Shown: one piece after another, positions 5,887 through 9,299 of the stretch
Layout: every line of letters starts with the position of its first letter
Position numbering within the stretch: the first letter of the stretch is position 1
Assembly: GCA_031268525.1 (NCBI GenBank)
Contig: JAIRXA010000185.1
Location: 1 to 9,299, forward strand
Reading direction: 5' to 3'
From: Coriobacteriales bacterium
GTDB taxonomy: Bacteria > Actinomycetota > Coriobacteriia > Coriobacteriales > UBA8131
Length of the DNA: 9,299 nt
Notes under the pieces: generated by a model
Told to the model about the DNA's origin: nothing
The model's input: only the letters and a program-made list of their open reading frames with translations
Database searches by the model: none
Program-made: the position numbers and the translations under genes

Positions 5887-7725
5887 TTACAGCCAGTCCG
5901 AGCGGGGCATCTCACGCTTTTCAAACTCCATGTCTCCGTCCTTGAGGTAGCAGACCTGTATACATGCCCAGTTTGCATCGTCGCGCTGGGGAAACTCCGA
6001 GCGCAAGTACATGCCGCGCGTCTCCTCCCTGCCCAGCGAGGCGCGAACGCTGATCTCGGCAATATCGAGCATGTTTATGTTCTCAATGGCTTCTTTCCAC
6101 TCTTTATTCCACACCGGGGATGCATTGCGGATGACCTGTCTGGGCATGTCCTCCCGGCGGATGCGCTCAAGCTCTGCTATGGCCGCAGACATGTTGTCGG
6201 CGTTACGGTAGACACCAAGACCACCGTAGCAGGCTGTCTGGATGCGCTTGCGGATCTCATGCGGATAAATGCCATCGGAGGCTGTGCGAGTACGGATCTC
6301 TTGGAGCCTGTGATATTCCGCCAATGCTCCCGACCAGTCAATATCATCGATTTCAGCGGCTGTCTTGAGGTATTCACCTGCACAGTGAGCGGCCCAAGGA
6401 CCATAGATTCTGTTGAAGTGCACCTGTGCACCGCCGACTTCGCCGGTCGTTCCGGCTCCGCGGGCATGGAACAGGCCATCGACCTCGGTCATCATGTTCT
6501 CATCAATGACCGGCTGGCCGCCATGCTCATACATCTCGGGTACCGCCTCAATGGGTTGGCTGCGCACATCAAAGCCAAACTCCCGCAACAGCTCGATGTT
6601 GCGTTCATTGCTGTAGCGGATATGGCTGTCCCCGACATTCAAGAGCACCCCACCGTTTGCAGTGCCTCGTTTTTCGCCAAAAACAACGCGTCCGAGCTCC
6701 TGATTGAAGTAAATACGATTAGCAACATCAGAGTCATTGGGATCGAATACCAGCTCGCCGTTGGCATCGAAGATGGCGTGCGCCTCCTGGGCATCGCCGC
6801 AGACGCCGGAGCCAAAGCCACAGGCAAGCCCACGTGGCTCACAGCTCATTACATCATACTGGGTGTATTCGGCATCGCCTATGCCAAGGCCATGACGGAA
6901 AAGGGCCATGTCCGCGTCTGCCGTGTTATCCGGTGTGCCAATGCTGTAAGCCGATACCGAGAAGCAACCGTAAATCCAGGTGCAGCCTCCAGTCGCAAGC
7001 ACCGTCACCGGCGAGCGAAATATCCTGAAGCTCCCCGTTGGCAAATGCAATCCGAGAGCACCAACGCATCGCCCCTCGCTAATCAATATATCGGTTATCA
7101 TCGTTCGATCGTAAGCGCTGCTGCGTGATTTCAGTGTCATCTGGTCGATCTCCCGACGATAGAATTGTCCTTGGCAATAGCCGGGAATGTCAAGGTAGAA
7201 GGCAATCGAACCATCATCTTGACGGTCAGGCATATACTGCCCATGGTTGATGTTATAGACAATCTTGTTGGGCTGAGGGTCAAACTGCAGGGCCTTTTCA
7301 AGCATCTGGGCATTGAGCTGATAGCCGAGATAGCCCTGGATCGTCGGATCTTTTTTAGGGTCATCGGCAATCTCAACGGCAGAGAAAGCATCCCAACTCA
7401 TGCCCGAGGTGCCACTGTGACGAAGTGTGCCCTTATCGACAACAGTGACATGATGTCCTTCAGACATGGCCTGCGCTATGACACTTAAGGCATTGTTACC
7501 GCTGCCGATAACCAGGAAATCACAGTTGATTATCTCAAAGCCCGAATCGCCGCTCGCACTGGATGTGCCTGCACCAGCGCTTCCTTCGCCCGTCGAACTG
7601 CTACTCGCAAGATCGCAGGCAGCCAATGACCCGGCCAACGCAGTTCCGACTGAACCGATAGCGCTGAGCCGTAAGAAATCGCGACGCGATACCGGCCTTG
7701 CGGGAATACTCCTATCCTCTTTCAT
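5887..7725 (-). CDS. Tat-exported FAD-binding reductase, FrdA/SdhA-like flavoprotein subunit
   Basis: 612 aa. The N-terminus has a twin-arginine motif SRRDFLRL (13-20), a hydrophobic stretch and a lipobox LAAC (34-37), followed by a Ser/Gly linker, so it is probably a Tat-exported lipoprotein. The FAD domain has CDFLVIGSGNNA (68-79; last Gly of GxGxxG replaced by Ala), D97 at the end of the second strand, VLATGGCTWIYG (242-253) and DGLFHARGAG (416-425). The C-terminal flavoprotein domain ends with the family signature ETRGMYLRSEFPQRDDANW (568-586). The HPTG-type, RGEGG-type and H-x-x-MGG active-site signatures of fumarate reductases are absent (QYDVMSCEPRG 289-299; MYEHGG 398-403), so the substrate is probably not fumarate. 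The ATG at 7725 is preferred to an upstream GTG at 7764 because GAGAAGGGAAGG precedes it and it places the RR motif normally. First gene of an operon with the Fe-S subunit. Confidence 0.93.
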   Translation of the reverse strand: MKEDRSIPARPVSRRDFLRLSAIGSVGTALAGSLAACDLASSSSTGEGSAGAGTSSASGDSGFEIINCDFLVIGSGNNALSVIAQAMSEGHHVTVVDKGTLRHSGTSGMSWDAFSAVEIADDPKKDPTIQGYLGYQLNAQMLEKALQFDPQPNKIVYNINHGQYMPDRQDDGSIAFYLDIPGYCQGQFYRREIDQMTLKSRSSAYDRTMITDILISEGRCVGALGLHLPTGSFRIFRSPVTVLATGGCTWIYGCFSVSAYSIGTPDNTADADMALFRHGLGIGDAEYTQYDVMSCEPRGLACGFGSGVCGDAQEAHAIFDANGELVFDPNDSDVANRIYFNQELGRVVFGEKRGTANGGVLLNVGDSHIRYSNERNIELLREFGFDVRSQPIEAVPEMYEHGGQPVIDENMMTEVDGLFHARGAGTTGEVGGAQVHFNRIYGPWAAHCAGEYLKTAAEIDDIDWSGALAEYHRLQEIRTRTASDGIYPHEIRKRIQTACYGGLGVYRNADNMSAAIAELERIRREDMPRQVIRNASPVWNKEWKEAIENINMLDIAEISVRASLGREETRGMYLRSEFPQRDDANWACIQVCYLKDGDMEFEKREMPRSDWL

Positions 7726-7753
7726 ATACCTTCCCTTCTCGTCAATAGCTCTT

Positions 7754-7797
7754 GGTTCAGGCACCTGTTGCTCTTGCTGGATCAGATGGGCTGAACC
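7754..7797. promoter_or_regulatory. 7-bp inverted repeat in the flavoprotein leader
   Basis: GGTTCAG (7754-7760) and CTGAACC (7791-7797) are perfect inverted arms with a 30-base spacer, just upstream of the flavoprotein ribosome binding site. It could be an mRNA stem or chance; the arms are short. Confidence 0.25.
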
Positions 7798-7872
7798 GGT
7801 CTCGACACTAGGGTACTATCGGCGCTGTTGCTCCTAAAAGACCGTGCGCAGCACAGTTTGTAGTCGTAATCA

Positions 7873-7896
7873 GATACAAGTCCACCTGTTTGTATC
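7873..7896. promoter_or_regulatory. Candidate TetR-type operator dyad in the divergent intergenic region
   Basis: GATACAA (7873-7879) and TTGTATC (7890-7896) are perfect inverted half-sites in a 24-base dyad. It lies in the 270-base region between the flavoprotein start (7725) and the regulator start (7996), about 100 bases before the regulator. TetR-family regulators commonly bind such palindromes near their own gene and control the divergent operon. A plausible -10 box for the regulator, TAGAAT, is at 7939-7944, but its -35 is weak. Confidence 0.45.
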
Positions 7897-7995
7897 GCCT
7901 ATGGTTTCAAGCTTTATCCTGGCAATGGCCGCATGAGGTAGAATAGTGCTGCCGAGTTTTGCCGTGGGTTGATGTGTATTCATGGAGGAGACGAC

Positions 7996-8547
7996 ATGGT
8001 AAAACTGTTTGAGAAATCCGGTAATGACGAAACCAAGATGAAGATACTGCACGCCATTGACCGTTCGTTGCAAGACATGACGGTCGATGAGATTTCCTCG
8101 AAGGCCGGGATCTCCCGCCAGACCTTTTATCGGAATTTCACGAGCAAATATGACATCTTTACTTGGCATGCAATTCGTGTTGAGAAGCTGTATCTGGATG
8201 AGGTCGGTAGAACAATTGACTGGGAGACAGGCTATCACCATCATTTTCGCTTACTCGCCCAAGAGCATGTTAACTATTATGCTGGCTTACAGTACACGTA
8301 TGGTGTGCCTTTTGGCATTGACCCGATGCCGGCTCATAGGCGGCAGGTGTTAATCGAGACAATAAAGGATTTCCGCAAGGCCGAACTCAGTCCCAAGATA
8401 GAGTTCTGTGTCGATGCGTTTGCAAAGCTGGAGACCGAGCTCGCCGACAAGTGGTTTCGAGACGGCTTGGCTGAACCAGAATGTTTCGCAGAGCACATGG
8501 CCAGTATGGTGCCGCATCTGCTCTACAAGATCACCAGGATCAAGTAG
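7996..8547 (+). CDS. TetR-type transcriptional regulator
   Basis: 183 aa. The N-terminal DNA-binding domain is typical: a first helix (about 14-26), then MTVDEISSKAGISRQTFYRN (28-47) and FTSKYDIF (48-55), matching the TetR helix-turn-helix with its FYxxFxxKxxL-like end. The remaining roughly 125 residues are helical and divergent, as expected for a ligand-binding and dimerisation domain. The ATG at 7996 is chosen because GGAGGAG lies just upstream; the upstream in-frame start at 7969 has no such site. It is divergent from the flavoprotein/Fe-S operon, so it is probably its local regulator, responding to the reductase substrate. The ligand and whether it activates or represses cannot be read from sequence. 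An 11-bp tandem duplication covers the stop codon (8540-8550 and 8551-8561), giving two TAG codons. Confidence 0.9.
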   Translation: MVKLFEKSGNDETKMKILHAIDRSLQDMTVDEISSKAGISRQTFYRNFTSKYDIFTWHAIRVEKLYLDEVGRTIDWETGYHHHFRLLAQEHVNYYAGLQYTYGVPFGIDPMPAHRRQVLIETIKDFRKAELSPKIEFCVDAFAKLETELADKWFRDGLAEPECFAEHMASMVPHLLYKITRIK

Positions 8548-8595
8548 TGCTCAAGTAGTGCTCAGGCAGCCAGCGCCCATCTGTGGCTTTTTAGT

Positions 8596-8649
8596 CTGAG
8601 GCAAGGGGCTATCTCAGAAACAATCCCTTGTCTCAATCCCTTGCCTCAG
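8596..8649. terminator. Inverted repeat between convergent reading frames, possible bidirectional terminator
   Basis: CTGAGGCAAGGG (8596-8607) and CCCTTGCCTCAG (8638-8649) are perfect 12-bp inverted arms. The spacer contains CAATCCCTTGTCTCA (8621-8635), which is repeated with one change at 8634-8648, so the left arm can pair with either copy. It lies about 50 bases past the TetR stop and overlaps the stop of the minus-strand remnant. There is no clear T-run beyond it; a short CTTTTTAG lies just before it. Confidence 0.4.
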
Positions 8650-8900
8650 TGTATCCAGCGACGCAGGCCTGCAATTAGCTCCTCCGCCTCGATCTGGCTT
8701 TCGCAATCCACGATGAAAAACAGGCCGCCAGGCGAGACCTGTTTGAGGAAGTCGGTAAGCTGCCAGGGCTGGATACTGTTGATGAGCAGTTTGGCGTGTT
8801 CCTGCGCCTTGTGGCAGACCGCCAAGGATTCGGGAGTGAGCAGGTCCTGATGAAGAGGGCGGTCGCGTGAATACTTGACCGTCGGAGCCCAAAAGACCGC
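8646..8900 (-). pseudogene. Probable 5'-truncated gene remnant of unknown function
   Basis: About 84 codons read as credible protein on the minus strand, from AVFWAPTVKYSRDR through LLTPESLAVCHKAQEHAKLL and the hydrophobic strand GGLFFIVDCES to GLRRWIH and TGA at 8646-8648. Codon composition fits the neighbouring genes. The frame stays open upstream to 9017, but that part reads through a perfect hairpin (8901-8933) and repeat copy C, and there is no ATG or GTG with a ribosome binding site at the credible part. The simplest reading is the 3' end of a gene whose 5' part was replaced by repeats. I do not recognise the family. A complete small protein starting in the repeat is the alternative. 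Confidence 0.4.
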
Positions 8901-8933
8901 AGATATAAGGGGACGTCCCGTCCCCTTATATCT
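8901..8933. repeat. Perfect 15-bp hairpin with a 3-nt loop
   Basis: AGATATAAGGGGACG (8901-8915) pairs perfectly with CGTCCCCTTATATCT (8919-8933). It marks the boundary between the gene remnant and repeat copy C. It is unlike the other hairpins in sequence, so it is probably a different repeat family. Confidence 0.85.
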
Positions 8934-8939
8934 TGCTGG

Positions 8940-9081
8940 GTAGGGGCACGTCCGAGGGGCGGACTGATGTCCGCCCGCGCGGGCACAAAAATCCTCTCTA
9001 CCCACGCGGGCGATCAAAGCTCGCCCCTACACCTTGCGGAACCTGCGAACGCACACCCTTCACTGGGCGGACATCAGTCCG
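8940..9081. repeat. Hairpin repeat family, copy C
   Basis: It shares with copies A and B the stretch from CAAAG through CGCCCCTACACC and TTGCGGAACCTGCG (9016-9048). It also carries CGGACTGATGTCCGCCC (8960-8976) and its inverse GGGCGGACATCAGTCCG (9065-9081), each of which can itself fold into a small hairpin. The loop block 8977-9007 matches the loop of copy B (4764-4794) only as the reverse complement. No protein-coding gene is credible here. Confidence 0.75.
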
Positions 9082-9139
9082 TCCTCGTCTCGTGGAAGCT
9101 GCGGGATTGCCTGTGCCCGCCCTGGCGCTCATGACAGGG

Positions 9140-9298
9140 CTATCCGGCGCTACCATGGCAGGTGTTACACTCATAGACGCCCTCATGGTGACAGCTTATA
9201 CAGGTGCTTCTTGCCGTTTCCTCCAGATCGCCTGCGCCATGCATCTTGTGACAGGTAGAGCAGCTGATGGCTCTCTCCTCATGGCTGTCGTTGATGGG
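9140..9298 (-). CDS. C-terminal end of a multiheme c-type cytochrome (partial)
   Basis: The final 52 codons and stop (TAG, 9140-9142) of a minus-strand gene that enters from the right edge. Three heme-attachment motifs are visible: CSTCH, CISCH and CNTCH, in the order SCSTCHKMHGAG, ARSTCISCHHEG and YECNTCHGSAG-stop. Each supplies two cysteines for covalent heme attachment and a proximal histidine; other histidines (in SHEER, KMHG and CHHEG) could be distal ligands. Such proteins are exported and move electrons outside the cytoplasmic membrane. In Eggerthellales-like bacteria, cytochromes of this kind are often paired with exported FAD reductases. Here it is on the same strand as the flavoprotein operon but separated from it by the TetR gene, so cotranscription is unlikely. 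The N-terminus, total heme number and signal peptide lie outside the window. Confidence 0.88.
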   Translation of the reverse strand, partial: PINDSHEERAISCSTCHKMHGAGDLEETARSTCISCHHEGVYECNTCHGSAG

Positions 9299-9299
9299 C

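Noticed and set aside
6259..7128. A 289-codon open frame on the plus strand
   Set aside because: It lies wholly antisense to the flavoprotein, whose motifs are unmistakable. It shows no domain and has no ribosome binding site.
2959..9081. CRISPR array
   Set aside because: The repeats are few, imperfect, kilobases apart and form long hairpins with no regular spacers. No cas gene is present.
9119..9140. Terminator for the cytochrome gene (GCCCTG/CAGGGC stem)
   Set aside because: The stem is only 6 bp with a 10-nt loop, overlaps the stop codon and has no T-run.

Overview
The window looks like part of a chromosome from an anaerobic, respiratory bacterium with moderately high GC. The best guess is an Eggerthellales/Coriobacteriia-type actinobacterium. 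That rests on a Tat-exported, lipobox-bearing FAD reductase with its own Fe-S partner, a divergent TetR regulator and a nearby c-type multiheme cytochrome. This taxonomy is inferred from gene style and no marker gene proves it.

Layout. (1) 75-2919: two divergent PLP enzymes of sulfur amino acid metabolism. One is a cystathionine beta-synthase/cysteine synthase-like enzyme (minus strand) and the other a cystathionine gamma-synthase/lyase family enzyme (plus strand). Together they could run transsulfuration between homocysteine and cysteine. Both genes carry short in-frame tandem duplications at their ends, and the 400-base gap between them holds more tandem repeats and a strong hairpin. (2) 2920-5155: an AAA_14/DUF4143 ATPase (minus strand) lies between two copies of a hairpin repeat family and a near-identical 51-base direct repeat. 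Two 23-base iterons sit upstream of the ATPase start. (3) 5156-8547: a two-gene minus-strand operon encodes a FrdA-like Tat flavoprotein and a FrdB-like Fe-S protein, with a divergent TetR-type regulator. The flavoprotein keeps the fold motifs of the succinate dehydrogenase/fumarate reductase family but lacks the usual dicarboxylate active-site signatures. The Fe-S protein has a full set of four cysteines at its third cluster. (4) 8548-9299: hairpins, a probable gene remnant, a third copy of the hairpin family, and the C-terminal end of a c-type cytochrome with three CxxCH motifs that runs off the right edge.

How the parts work together. The flavoprotein probably reduces an organic electron acceptor outside the membrane, with electrons passing through the three clusters of the Fe-S subunit. 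The Fe-S subunit has no signal of its own and would have to be exported with the flavoprotein. The TetR-type protein probably senses the substrate and controls the operon from the shared 270-base intergenic region, where a 24-base dyad is a candidate operator. The cytochrome could supply electrons but is not in the same transcription unit. No transposase, integrase, CRISPR array, tRNA or rRNA was recognised.
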